Assembly (NCBI GenBank): GCA_004151065.3 | Contig: NWUY0300004543.1 | Location: 1,480-23,564, forward strand | Origin: Larix sibirica | Lineage: Eukaryota > Streptophyta > Pinopsida > Pinales > Pinaceae | DNA: 22,085 bases | Reading direction: 5' to 3' | Part shown: positions 9,757-20,570 of the stretch, piece after piece | How positions within the stretch are numbered: the first letter of the stretch is position 1 | How the letters are laid out: each line of letters starts with the position of its first letter | Notes under the pieces: model-generated | What the model was told of the DNA's origin: nothing | Database searches by the model: none | What the model saw: only the letters and a program-made list of their open reading frames with translations | Made by a program: the position numbers and the translations under genes

Positions 9757-9772
9757 TATAATGGAATAAGTT
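9757..9772 (+). repeat. 5' target-site duplication of LINE-B
   Basis: 'tataatggaataagtt' is repeated exactly at 16291-16306. A 17th base, A, also matches, but at the 3' end it cannot be told from the poly(A) tail. Confidence 0.93.
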
Positions 9773-9952
9773 GCTTATTTGGGTACATCACTCAACATTA
9801 CACCTTAAAATCAAGGGAAAATGCTAGGGTTTAGCGTTTCGTGCTAGTGCACGACGGCAGCATGGCAAGCTGGACTGTCTCTGTAGGGCTCTACAGACGT
9901 TTGACGGGGTGGCCTCCTCTATCACCCTGGCACATCTCTGGTGCTAATCCCG
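9773..9952 (+). other. LINE-B 5' leader and ambiguous ORF1 start
   Basis: The frame that carries the ORF1 domains is closed by a TGA at 9902-9904; its first ATG is at 9953. An ATG at 9862 opens a different frame of 55 codons ('MASWTVSVGLYRR...') that may be the original ORF1 N-terminus displaced by a frameshift. I cannot decide between these from the sequence alone. Confidence 0.5.
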
Positions 9953-11955
9953 ATGGTTGGTCCTTTCTTGCCAACTGGAGAAGCACTGACTTATCACACA
10001 GTGGACACCATCGACTATTCATCTGACCCCTGGGAGGGTCAAAACATTTTTTACCACCCTGCAGCTGTAACTTCGTCGGTAGCAGGTTTAATCCACTCGA
10101 CACTTGGGACCGTGACGCCGACGAACATGACACCTAGGGATAGAAAACCACGGACGGAATCCCTGCCTCCTGGTAGCCGGTCCCTCGATGACGATGAAGC
10201 CGGTCTTCTACCACCTGATCTGTTCACCGTCAAACCTCTTGCTTCGATTATGGGGGGAACATCGTTCTCACTTTTCAAAACAACCCAAACCACCACCAGC
10301 CTGGACTACTTGAGGACAGATGAACCACCAAACGCTCTCTTCGCCTCACTGGGTTTTCACTGGGAACTTCACTCTCATCTGGATTCGGAGCTGCTCAACC
10401 GCGGTTGGCCCACTACTAAGAGTGGGGTCAAACAACCTCCTCCCCCTGACTTGGAGGAGGTAACCCTTCCTCATAGCCCGAATGGTTTCATCGCATCTTT
10501 TCTTCGAGATTCAAAACAGTGTGGCTCTCAATCGACGACAACTCAAGGGGTCAATTGTTCACAGCTAAAAATCCCTCACCGCTCTTCCAAGGGTTCACCG
10601 ATGCGGAGGCTAAAAGGGAAGTGCTTGAAAAACACCAGTGAACCTCTTAACTTAATCTGTGGGCAAAACGTTTCTGTGGAAAGCTCGATAGAGATGGAGG
10701 AGTCAACTGTGGTTGGATGTGCCAGGGGGAAAAATTCCACCTTTGAAGGGCTTGAAAAATGGGTAGACACACATTGGCTGGCTTTTTTAGACGACAAATC
10801 GGAGATTTCGATTCTCTCCAAGGGTTGGTTCGTCTTTAAATTTCACTGTAAGGAGGACACGGGCCGAGTTCTTCAGAAGCACTGGAGTATGGGTAACACC
10901 CCTATCCTCTTCAAAAATTGGACCCCAATGTTCGACGCTGACATTGAAAAATTCGACGTCATTCCGATTTGGGTCAGACTGCCAGGTTTACCCTTGGAAT
11001 TCTGGAACTAGGACTCCTTCAGAGATATTGGGAACACCCTTGGAGCTTTCATTGATGCGGACATGTCCTTTCTACAGTCCAGAAGGATGTCAGTAGCCAG
11101 AATTCTTGTCTCTATCAATGTCTGAGCAGGTCTCTGTGAACAACTTAAATTCATCTAGGGTCAAGTGACTCACATTCAAAAACTCGACTACGAAGGGGTG
11201 CCTTTTCGCTATCACTGTTGCCATTGCTATGGTCATATGGCCAAACAGTGTAGGCTGTCCTTCAACAAGAATGAGGGTGACAACAGGAAGCGACCGGAGG
11301 TCAACGGAAGCGGGGCTGCAGAGGGCACCCAAAAAGCAGGACGCCTACAGGATAGCATGAAGGCAGTCCATACAGATCTAGAAGACACTGATCCTGTTGT
11401 GGCTCTTGAGGAGCACTTTGTTCCCCCTCTACATCCTCTTCCACAGACCCCTGCTAGCTGCACTGCCGCGGAGAAGGAGATATAGCTAGATGCTTCGATT
11501 GCCACAGACTCTCCGGGTAAGACTTTTACAAACTTTGTTCCCCCTTCCTCTCTTGAAGTTTCTTTTGGTTCCTTATCTCTGGATTTGAATGGTTTGGNNN
11601 NNNNNNNNNNNNNNNNNNNNNNNNNNNNNNNNNNNNNNNNNNNNNNNNNNNNNNNNNNNNNNNNNNNNNNNNNNNNNNNNNNNNNCCTTGCTGACCCATC
11701 CCATTCAATTTCATCTTCATTCCAGGGACATCCCTGCACTTACGACTCCCCACTCCTTGGGTCTGGGTCTTGGTTTCAACCCTGCTACTAGCAAACCTTC
11801 CAGAGGTTGAGGGAGACCTACTCTTTTGTCTACGACTCAACAAAAATCCATCCAGGACCTGCCTGACGAAAAACAAAATACTATTTTTGGGTCGCTTAGA
11901 GAAGGGAACGCCTAGAAAGAGGTCACCTGATGAAACTTCTCTCTCTAAATTGTAG
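9953..11955 (+). pseudogene. LINE-B ORF1 (DUF4283 / zinc-knuckle RNA-binding protein), broken
   Basis: L1 ORF1 products coat element RNA. Here a Pro/Ser/Thr-rich N-terminal part is followed by a DUF4283 domain (about 10741-11010, ending 'IPIWVRLPGLPLEFWN'). In-frame stops lie at 11009-11011 (TAG), 11123-11125 (TGA, within 'SINV*AGL', where Arg is expected, so probably CGA to TGA) and 11156-11158 (TAG). The same frame then gives 'LDYEGVPFRYHCCHCYGHMAKQC' in two overlapping pieces (about 11186-11254), a CCHC knuckle whose first Cys position is Tyr. Another TAG is at 11483-11485. After the 88-base gap the frame is uncertain. A frame ending 'GTPRKRSPDETSLSKL' with a stop at 11953-11955 overlaps the ORF2 start by 26 nt and is the likely C-terminus. 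Confidence 0.8.
11598..11685. other. 88-base block of undetermined sequence
   Basis: A run of N lies inside LINE-B ORF1. Its length may be nominal, so the reading frame cannot be carried across it. Confidence 0.98.
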
Positions 11956-14900
11956 AGGTTTGGCAAGTAAACCCAAAAAACTTGCCCTCAAAAGGCCGAT
12001 TTCACTACATCAGTCAGTCATCTTCATGCTACAAGAAACTATGGGCTCAAAGGAGGATGTTACTGCTCTTCTCAAATCTATCCTCCCCTTGTATGATTTT
12101 GTTTCCTTAGATGCCAAAGGACACTCTGGTGGTCTTGCTATGGGTTGGAACTCAAAGTTGATTAAAATCACTAGTACCTGGGGCTTTGTTTCAGGTCTGG
12201 GTATGGATTTCTTCCATGTTGGGTTAAACAAGTCCTTTACTATTCTAAATATCTATGGTCCATTTTTGGATTGTGCTACTTTCTGGAACTCTCTTTGCAA
12301 AAAATCAATGCTCTCCACTCATAATCTAATTCTTGGTGGTGATTTGAACTTCACCTTGGGAACACATGAGATTTGGGGGCCTACTGCTAGAGGGGACTCC
12401 CTTGCAGGGTTCTTCGACTTGATGCTCAGGGATGCACACCTAATCGATGTCATCCCCACAAAATTGAAACCTACATGGACAAATCGGAGAAGTGGTGATG
12501 GAAGAATTGCAAAACGATTGGATCATTTCCTCCTGGCTGACAAGTTGGTTGATCAAAATTTTTGAATTCGACAGTGGGTGGCCTCCGATGGTGAATCTGA
12601 TCACTCACCCATTTGCCTCGAAATCATGGGATCCACAAAAAGACCTCCTAGCTCTTTTAAATTATGTTCAACCTGTCTAAAGGAGGTTGAAGTTACTAAA
12701 ATAATCAAGGATTCTTGGATTCCCTATCAATCGGATGAAGAATCCTTTGCTGCACAACATTTTGTAAAAAATCTCACAAAAACTAAATTGTTGATCAAGG
12801 AGTGGGCTTTCAAAAAAAAAAACAAAGGGATGAGGAACAACTTATGCGGATTGAGGAAGATATCAACATCATCCTTGAGTCTAATGGGGGAGGCTTCCTA
12901 AATGTCGAATCTTTTGAAAAGCTTAAATCCCTTGAACTTTGTCCCCGTAAGCTACTCTCAGAACAAGAGGAAGTTTGGAGATTAAAGAGCAAGGCTGTTT
13001 GGTTGGAATGTGGGGATGAAAAAACAAAATTCTTTCAGGCTTTTGCAAAGGGAAGGAAGTCACAAAACACTATTTGGGAGCTAAAAGATGCAAATAATGT
13101 TACTAAATCCTCCTTTGAAGACCTTGCAACCTTGGGTACCTCTCACTTCAAAGACCTTTTCTTGGAACCCAGAAGAGCCAACCTTGCAGAGGTCATCAAA
13201 CTCTTAGTTTTTTCCAGGCTCTGTCTCCTCAAAGGACAATCAGGAACTCTTGGAAGAGGTCTCAGAGGAAGAACTCAAAGAAACTCTCAATAGCTTTCAA
13301 AAGGACAAAATCATTGGGCCCGATGGATGGACCATTGAATTCTTTATTGCACACTTTGATACCATTGGCAGTGATCTTCTCCATCTCGTGGAGGAATCAA
13401 GGAAAGGGGGAATTGTGCACCCTCCCCTAAACGCCACTTTCATCGCATTAATTCCAAATTCGGACAAACCTGATTCTATGAACGACTTTCGACCAATCTC
13501 CCTCTGTAATGTAACATACAAGGTTGTAGCAAAGATCATGGAAAAAAGGCTGAAGGGGGTACTCTCAAAAATCATATCCAAGGAAAAATTTGTCTTTCTG
13601 GAAGGTGGGCAGATACATGAGGCAATTGGAGTTGTTTAGCAAGGACTACACTCTCAAAAAACAAAAGGAATCAGAGTCAGCTAGCTATACCTAAGGATGC
13701 TTATGACCCACTTGGGTTTCGACTATGCTTTCATCAAGTGGACTATGAGCTGCATCTCTACATCCTCCTTCGCAGTACTCATAAACGACTCCCCTACTCA
13801 TTTCTTTTGTGCAGAAAGAGGTCTTCGATGAGGTTGTCCACTATCCCCCCTTCTCTTCCTTTTGGTGGCGAAGGGCCTGAGCAGAGCCATCCTAGCTGCA
13901 AAAAGACAAGGGACTTTTAAAGGTATTCGCATAACAAACTCCCTTAGCCTCACACATTTTCTCTTTGTTGACGACATCCTCCTCTTCTGTGATGGGTTCC
14001 AAAGAGATGCGGAACAGCTCGATTCAATCCTGAATCTATTCCAGACTGCAACTGGAATGGTCATAAATGTGCAAAAATATTCCTTGACTATGCATCATCT
14101 TTTAGAGGAGGAACAACGAAGGTATGCAACACTTTTTCCCTTTGAAATTGTTTCTCTAGATGTTGGTTTAAAATATTTGGGTTTTCATCTAAAACCCAAT
14201 GACTACAAAAAGAGTGAATTGCACTGGCTCATTGCAAAATTGGAAAAATGCCTCTTTAGCTGGAGTCATCGCTGGCTCTCAAGAGCGGGGAGATTAGTTC
14301 TTATTAAATCAGTTATGGAGACCATTCCCGTTTATTGGATGTCACTGGCTTGGATACCAAAAGGAATCCTGGAAAAAGCCAGGAAACTTTGCTTTTGTTT
14401 TCTTTGGTTTGGACACACGGACCCTTTTGTTGTTCCTTGGATCAAATGGGATAGGCTTGCATTTCCTAAATCTTTGGGGGGTTTGGGGCTGAAGCAGATA
14501 CATCTTTTTGCGCATTCCCTTGCTGCAAAAGCGGGGTGGAGGCTCCTCACCACTGAAAACCTCTGGACTGATGTGGTAAAGCACAAATATATTGTCCCCG
14601 ACACCATCATACACTGGATTAGAAGCCCCTCAAAATATCAGCAGGGTATCTCTGTCATCTGGAAAGCGATTCTAAAATCTCTTCCTCTCATTGAACATGG
14701 GCTAGCATGGAAATTTGGCAACGGTGAACAAATTCATATTGGAACTGACCTGTGGCTAGGCTACAAAAATCAACATCTTCTTCCCAACCCCCTCCTTCAG
14801 CATCTCAAGCAACACGATTTCCATCATCTCAGCCAAATCGCGGATATTTTACATACAAACTTGTGGCAGCAAGGATGGCTGGAAGCGAATGTTCTCGACA

Positions 14901-16034
14901 TTCCGGCTGAATTCCACAACTTTTGGAACACTTATCTCCTTTCCCTCAGAATCTGTCACGTTCGCATTACTGATCTACATGATGAACTTATCTAGTCTCC
15001 TGCTACTAACGGTAAATACACTCTGAAACCTGGCTATAAGTTTTTGATGGAACAACAACAACAATTTGGGGAAAGTAAGTGGTGGTGGCAATTGATCTGG
15101 AAGACACGTTGTCCCTCAAAATCAAAACTGTTTATGTGGTGTCTTCTGGAAAACCGGATCCAGACCTGGGATCGTATGAAGAAAAAAAATGTGGTCGATC
15201 CGGGTTGGTGTGCACTCTGCAAACTCGGTGAGGATACAAACACCCACCTTTTCATTTCCTACCCCTTCTCGTTAAAAGTTTGGTCGGAACGGAATCTCAC
15301 ACATCCCCATTCCACATGCTAGAGAGGAAACTCCATTGAGGAATCTTGGAAACTCTGGACAGAAGCCCAAGACACGGCTCACCTTCACGCTCTTCCCTTA
15401 ATCACCACCTGGGGCATCTGGCTTGCCCGCAATCGGATGATCTTTCAGGATCGGCACACCGCCCCCACTCTCATTGCACACCGCAGCTGCTCTATTCTCA
15501 CTCACTTCCCTCAGGAGAACAACCTCTCCATCCCCTTCACAATTCTGGTGGAAGATATAAATCCACTCATTCCCTGGGTTTTCTTTGACGGGGCCTCTTG
15601 AAATAACACATGTGGAGGAGGTGCTTTACTCCATATAAATGAAAATCACTGCTTCAAGTTGTAGATGGGTTTCGTCCAAGGCTGAAATAACTATGCTGAA
15701 CTCCTCACCCTTAACTTGCTACTCAGGTTTGCAAGAGAAAGGATGTGCTCCCAACTACAAATATTTGGGGACTTTATGATCATTATGGATAAATCAAGAA
15801 CAAAGATGCCATAATCCGCTATTAAACCAATTGTTGATTGGAACAATGAGGTTCATAGGAGATTTTGACAATTTCACTTGTCGTCATGTCTACAGGGAAA
15901 GAAACAGAGAAGCGGACCAACTCTCAAAGTTGGGATTGAATCTCCGCATGGGTCAATGGAAAATAACAGAATTGCAAAATGATACCTTCCATGAATTTTT
16001 CCACAGACCGTTCATAGAAGGGTTGGCTACATAG
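11930..16034 (+). pseudogene. LINE-B ORF2 (endonuclease, RT, zf-RVT, RNase H), broken
   Basis: ORF2 normally nicks the target and copies the RNA. The ATG at 11930 gives 'MKLLSLNCRGLA', the start of an APE-like endonuclease with 'QET', 'NIYGP', 'GGDLNF' and, after a TGA at 12563-12565, 'SDHSP'. A 1-nt frameshift lies near the A run 12811-12821 and a compensating one near the T run 13207-13213. RT shows GPDGW (13316-13330), 'ALIPNSDKP', 'NDFRPISLCNV', 'CAERGLR*GCPLSP' (TGA 13829-13831) and FVDD (13964-13975). Motif A (a DLSKAYD-type block) is missing where 'GIRVS*LYLRML' occurs (TAG 13682-13684). TAGs also lie at 13637, 14993 and 15320. zf-RVT spans about 15060-15300. RNase H has 'FFDGAS*' (15584-15601), 'NNYAELL', 'GDFMII', a frameshift near 15783 and 'RERNREADQLSK', ending at TAG 16032-16034. 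All four RNase H acids are readable. Confidence 0.95.
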
Positions 16035-16290
16035 AACATTTGATGCTGAAAACTTGGAAGACTGTTTTATTGATATTTTTTTATTACTCTACTGTATTTT
16101 TTAATAGCATTTAGAGTCTCTCGCAGGAGAACTCGCCTATTTTTGTAAAATGACATTACCATGTTTTGATCTAGTGGATCACTAGATGCTTTGAGAAGGA
16201 TTTCTCAGAAAAGGATCCCAGATGCCTTTCAACAATCTGTAATTTGATTTAATATAAATGAAATTACGCTTTTTTACTTGGAAAAAAAAA
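16035..16290 (+). other. LINE-B 3' untranslated region and poly(A) tail
   Basis: About 247 bp of non-coding sequence that ends with 'tttaatataaatgaaatt', a T6 run (16270-16275), 'acttgg' and nine A's. The arrangement of an A-rich AATAAA-like block, a T run, a short spacer and poly(A) recurs at the ends of LINE-A and LINE-C. Confidence 0.85.
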
Positions 16291-16306
16291 TATAATGGAA
16301 TAAGTT
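16291..16306 (+). repeat. 3' target-site duplication of LINE-B
   Basis: An exact 16-bp match to 9757-9772, directly after the poly(A) tail. Confidence 0.93.
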
Positions 16307-16388
16307 AATTATTATGTTGTAAATAAATCTGGTATTTTACAAAAATTTGAACATCATGTATGGAATTTTAAAATTATATATTTGGATA

Positions 16389-16663
16389 TTTTTTTCACAC
16401 CGAAAGAAAAACTTGTTATTTAATGAATCAAAGTTGTTACATCATCCCAAAGGCTTACAAAATTCAAAATCCAAACTTCCAAAGTTTTCTTTCTTGCTTT
16501 CTATGACTACAAAACAACTTCACTAGTCTAGTGCAAAACTAGCCACCAGAAACATCTACTGCAAATGTAACTCCAAAAAAACAAAAAATTGTCATGCATG
16601 TTGTTAGACACTTAGGATCCAACAAGACTGTCAAAATAAGGACGCAGACTAGCCAAAATGAGA
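16389..16663 (-). other. LINE-C 3' untranslated region and poly(A)
   Basis: Non-coding tail after the ORF2 stop. On the minus strand it ends with an A-rich 'attaaataac' block, a T5 run, a short spacer and seven A's, matching the pattern of the other two LINEs. Confidence 0.7.
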
Positions 16664-19600
16664 CTATGAGCAGTGTAAGGAACCAACCTCAATGAGATTT
16701 CCTTCACAAAAAATTTTGAAATTTAAAAAACCATCGAAGTCACCTATAGCCTGCTTGGATAGGATATCCACTTCCCCATTGAATTCTCTATGGATATGCT
16801 GAAAAGAGATGTTGATGAAAGAAGCAATCAACCTTTTAGTATGAGCCAACCAGTGGTCAAGTAAGATAGAGTGAATGGATGAAGAACCTTTAGCCCAATC
16901 AATGATGCATTGAGAATCCCCTGCGATCCGAATCTCATAAATATTGAAAAGACTTGCATACCTTAGAAGCCCCTAGAGAGCTAGAAGCTCGGCTTTAGTA
17001 TTGGACCCAATACCCACTCCCATATTGAGTTTAATAAGTTTATTGTCATTTAGCTAGATAGTCATACCCGCTCCACATAAATGATTTTTCATTGCCTCGT
17101 CAAAAAAACCAACAGGAGAGTGAGCCAAGAAAACAAGCTTTGATAAAATTCTTAACTTTTTCCCCAAGAAAATATGACCGAAATCCTTTACTGCAGAGCA
17201 AATTCTAATACAGGCTTGATTAATATCAGGTTGGAAGTTATGGAAAACGAACCGATTTCTAATCTTCCAGACCTCCCATATTTTAATGAAAGGAAGGGCT
17301 TTCATAGAGGAACTAATAGAGAACCAGTTTGCCATATTATCTTCAAATGAAATACAATCCCAAGAAGAATTATATTGTAGTTGTAGCGTCGAGTTCTTCC
17401 AAACCGATTGGAAGAAAACTCATAGTCCAAACAGATGATCCACATTTTCATTTTCACTTCTGCAAAGGACACATATGCCAGGACCTTGAAATCCTTTGAG
17501 TTGTAAAGTATCCCAAGTAAGGACATTTCTATGGAAACATAGCCAACTAAAACATTTATTTTTTAATGGGATCTTCAAACTCCACGGGAGTTTTTTCCAC
17601 CAGCCACCGCTATTAATGAACACCTCATCCATGATAAGTTTGTATGCTAAATTAGGAGATACAAATCCATCTTTTTTGTTAAAATGCCAAGATAATTTAT
17701 CTTCACGATCTATGATGTAAATACCCATCTTCTTCAAATTGATGATGAAGCTGTCCCATTCCAATGCACAATGACCAGACAAATTCATATCAGTAGCAGA
17801 CATCCAAGATGAGGTATCAGAGATTGGTGATTTTGAAACTTGATGAAGGAACAAAATATTCTTTATGTGCAGAGTACCTAATAACTCAGGATAAAAATAA
17901 GAGGATTCTTCTAACCCCACTATGGGATTGATACCTAAGTAAATTTTTGTGCCTCTTCCCACCGACCAGCTGATTGAAGAATTGATAACTGGGAAGGATT
18001 TAACGAGGCTTTTCCATAAGAAAGAAGAATTTTGAGTGATTTTTGAAGGATTTCTTATCCAATCACTGACATCAATACATCTTAAATATTTTTCCTTCAC
18101 AGTTTTACCCTACAGACCTCTATCTAATAAACTGTGCCAGAGACTTTTTGCACACAAGGCTTGATTGAACCAGCCTATATTTTTGAGACCCCGTATGCCT
18201 AAATGGATAGGTTTTGAAAAATTTTCCCAAGCCAGCAAATGAAATTTGGATAAATTAATGTGCCCGGCCCAAAGTAAATGGACAATCAACCTTCTGATAA
18301 TAGAAATGACTAACACTGGAATTGTAAACAAGGAAAACTAGTATACATGTATACTTTGAAGGATTGCCTGGATGAGTACCATTCTCCCGCCAAGAGAAAT
18401 CCATCTGAAGGACCGGGAATTGATTCACTTTTGGATTTTCTTTATAGGCCATTTCCAATCATATACCTTATAGCCGGTAGGATTTAAATAGAAACCAAGA
18501 TATTTGAAACCAAAACTTAACTCGGACATTTTATAAGGCATAAAAGATGAGATTTGATCAATGGTATCCTAGTTATCACAAACATAACTGAAGCAATATT
18601 TTTGTGTACTTACAGTCATACCAGAAGCCTTATAGAAGGTCATAATGAGGAGATGAAAATGCTTCCATTTATCCAAATTACCTCACCCACATAACAAAAC
18701 GTCATCCACGAATAGAAGATGGTAAATAGCAAGAGAACGAGCCACTTTAATACCTTTGATGATTCCAGTAGATTTTGCATGCTTAATAAGTAAACTCAGA
18801 CCTTCAATGGAGAGAATGAAAATATAGGGTGATAGGGGGCATCCCTGTCTAATGCCCATATTTCCTTTGAAAAACTGCGAAGGTGATCCATTTATCAAAA
18901 TTGAGTAATTTCCAGACTTTATGCAAGCCATAATCCAGTTAGTTGACTCAACAGGTAACCCAATTTGGATCAGAATAAACCTTAGATACGACTAGTCAAC
19001 CCTGTCATTGGATTTTGTTAGATCCATGCGAAGGATGAAAGCATTCAAGTTCCTTTTCTTGACAGAGTGCACGACTTCTTGCGCAATGCTCATGGCGTCC
19101 ATAATTTTCCTATTACAGAGGAAGGAAAATTGTTCCTCAGAGATACATCGGTCCAGAGTAGGTTTAATTTTATTGGCTATAATTTTTGTAATAATTTTGT
19201 ATAGAATATTGCACGGCGAAATGGGTTGATAATCATTAAAGGAAACGGGCTTCTCCGATTTGGGAATCAGAGTGATGTAAGTATCATTCAAATTTTCTGG
19301 CACATGGCAATTTCTCCTGGTTTCATCCACAGCTTCAGTCAATTCCTTGCCCAAGAGGTCGAAAAGATGCAAATAGAATTCGATTGTCCAACCGTCAGGT
19401 CCTGGAATTTTGTCTTTAGAAAAATGGAAAGAACCTTTTTGACCTCCTCAATCAAGATTGGATTTTGAATATCGTGAATCTCTTTTTCATTGAAGAACCT
19501 TGGGAATTTTTTGATGATCTCTAATTGACTTTCCAATTGACCACTATCCTTCTGAGAATAATTTTTCTGAAAGTACTTAATGACCTTCGATTTTAATACT

Positions 19601-20570
19601 CTGGACTCTGAAATAGATACATTTTGGTCATTTTGAATATCCCAAATAGAATTTTTTAAGCGGTGCATATTGGCAAATTGATGGAAGAATTTAGAATTGC
19701 AGCCACCGATTGCAGCCAAATGGCCCTACTTTTTTGTCTCCAAGCCTCTTCTTTTAGTTTAAGAATCTTTTGTTTGTCCGCTTCCAAAGCTATGATGTGG
19801 TCCCTTCTTTCAACCGAAAACAAACTGTCGTCCAACTGATCAAAAAGGAAACATAACTCTATTTCAAGTTGAACCAATTCTTTATCAATTTCCTTTTTTC
19901 TCCTTTTCTCCCAATCTATGACTTCATCCCTCAAAATAGATAATTTTTTAAGGAAACTATGTAGAATTGAGTTAGAATCAACATGGGAAAAATAAAACCA
20001 TCTTTCCTTCACAAAATCACAAAAAGATTTTTCCTCTAGCCACACCGGATTAAATTTGAAAGGATAGTGTACATAACTTTTATCAAAATCCAGTTGCAAT
20101 ATAATAGCCTTATGGTCAGATATACCAACAGGATAAGACCATGATCTGAACCTTCCCAAAGCTTCACATAAATTCTCAGACATGAAAAATTTGTCAAGTC
20201 GTTTAGCAATATCTGCTTCACCACATCAGCCATTAGACCAGGTTGGTCCAATAACATTCATAACAATATCCAAAAGCTTCGCCTCCTCAAAGAGCATGTT
20301 AAAGAAAACAGACAGGGAATCCTTAAAATTTCCAGCACCCCAGACTTCTTCAACTGACAAAGTAAAGTTAAGGTCCCCACCTAAGATAAGAGAGTTATCC
20401 GACAATAAACCTTTAGACAAAACCTCCTCCCAAAATTATTTTCTTTGTCTATAAGGACCATAAATATTCAAAAGTCTAATTGAATTATGAAAACCTCTAA
20501 ACTTTCCTTCCGCTAAGATTGTTAAAATTGTAGTACTAAGTTCTATGAATGGAATCATGGGTGTTTATAA
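16664..20570 (-). pseudogene. LINE-C ORF2 (endonuclease part, RT, zf-RVT, RNase H), broken
   Basis: Read from high to low coordinates: endonuclease remnants 'LLNIYGPY', 'LGGDLNF', 'TWSNG*' (TGA 20226-20228), 'KRLDKFF' and 'GISDHKAIIL'. A coiled-coil-like Lys/Glu-rich linker follows, with a frameshift near 19700 before 'GGCNSKFFHQFAN'. RT starts with 'KDKIPGPDGWT' after a frameshift near 19420, then 'YITLIPKSEKP', 'LRMDLTKSNDRVD*' (motif A kept; TAG 18992-18994), 'GIRQGCPLSP' and 'LFVDDVLLCG*' (FVDD 18701-18712; TGA 18683-18685). Further stops follow. zf-RVT lies in the long open piece 17420-18100 ('LTWDTLQLKGFQGPGICVLC'). RNase H (about 16750-17115) keeps 'GFFDEA', 'TKAELLAL', 'AGDSQCIID' and 'REFNGEVDILSK', all four catalytic acids. 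The final stop is at 16664-16666. Confidence 0.9.

Larger units (their letters stand above)
9773..16290 (+). mobile_element. LINE-B: near full-length L1-type retrotransposon
   Basis: A 6.5-kb non-LTR element with the plant L1 order: short 5' leader, ORF1, ORF2, 3' untranslated region and nine A's (16282-16290), bounded by a perfect 16-bp TSD. It sits head-to-head with the DUF3339 gene. It cannot move: ORF1 has at least three internal stops before its zinc knuckle, and ORF2 has about nine stops, at least three frameshifts and a deletion of RT motif A. It is richer in GC and CpG than the flanks and than LINE-C. The undetermined block 11598-11685 lies inside ORF1. Confidence 0.95.
16389..20570 (-). 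mobile_element. LINE-C: 5'-truncated L1-type retrotransposon
   Basis: A minus-strand element of about 4.2 kb. Its 3' end is a T run on the plus strand (16389-16395), that is, a short poly(A). The 5' end is truncated inside the endonuclease domain near 20570; ORF1 and the first part of ORF2 are absent. It is more AT-rich than LINE-B and its protein remnants differ throughout, so it is a separate lineage. I could not find a convincing TSD. The gap to the LINE-B duplication is only 82 bp (16307-16388), which holds nothing recognisable. Confidence 0.9.

Noticed and set aside
11233-11966. Long minus-strand frames across the N block
   Set aside because: They are held open partly by the undetermined bases and lie antisense to LINE-B ORF1 and the ORF2 start.
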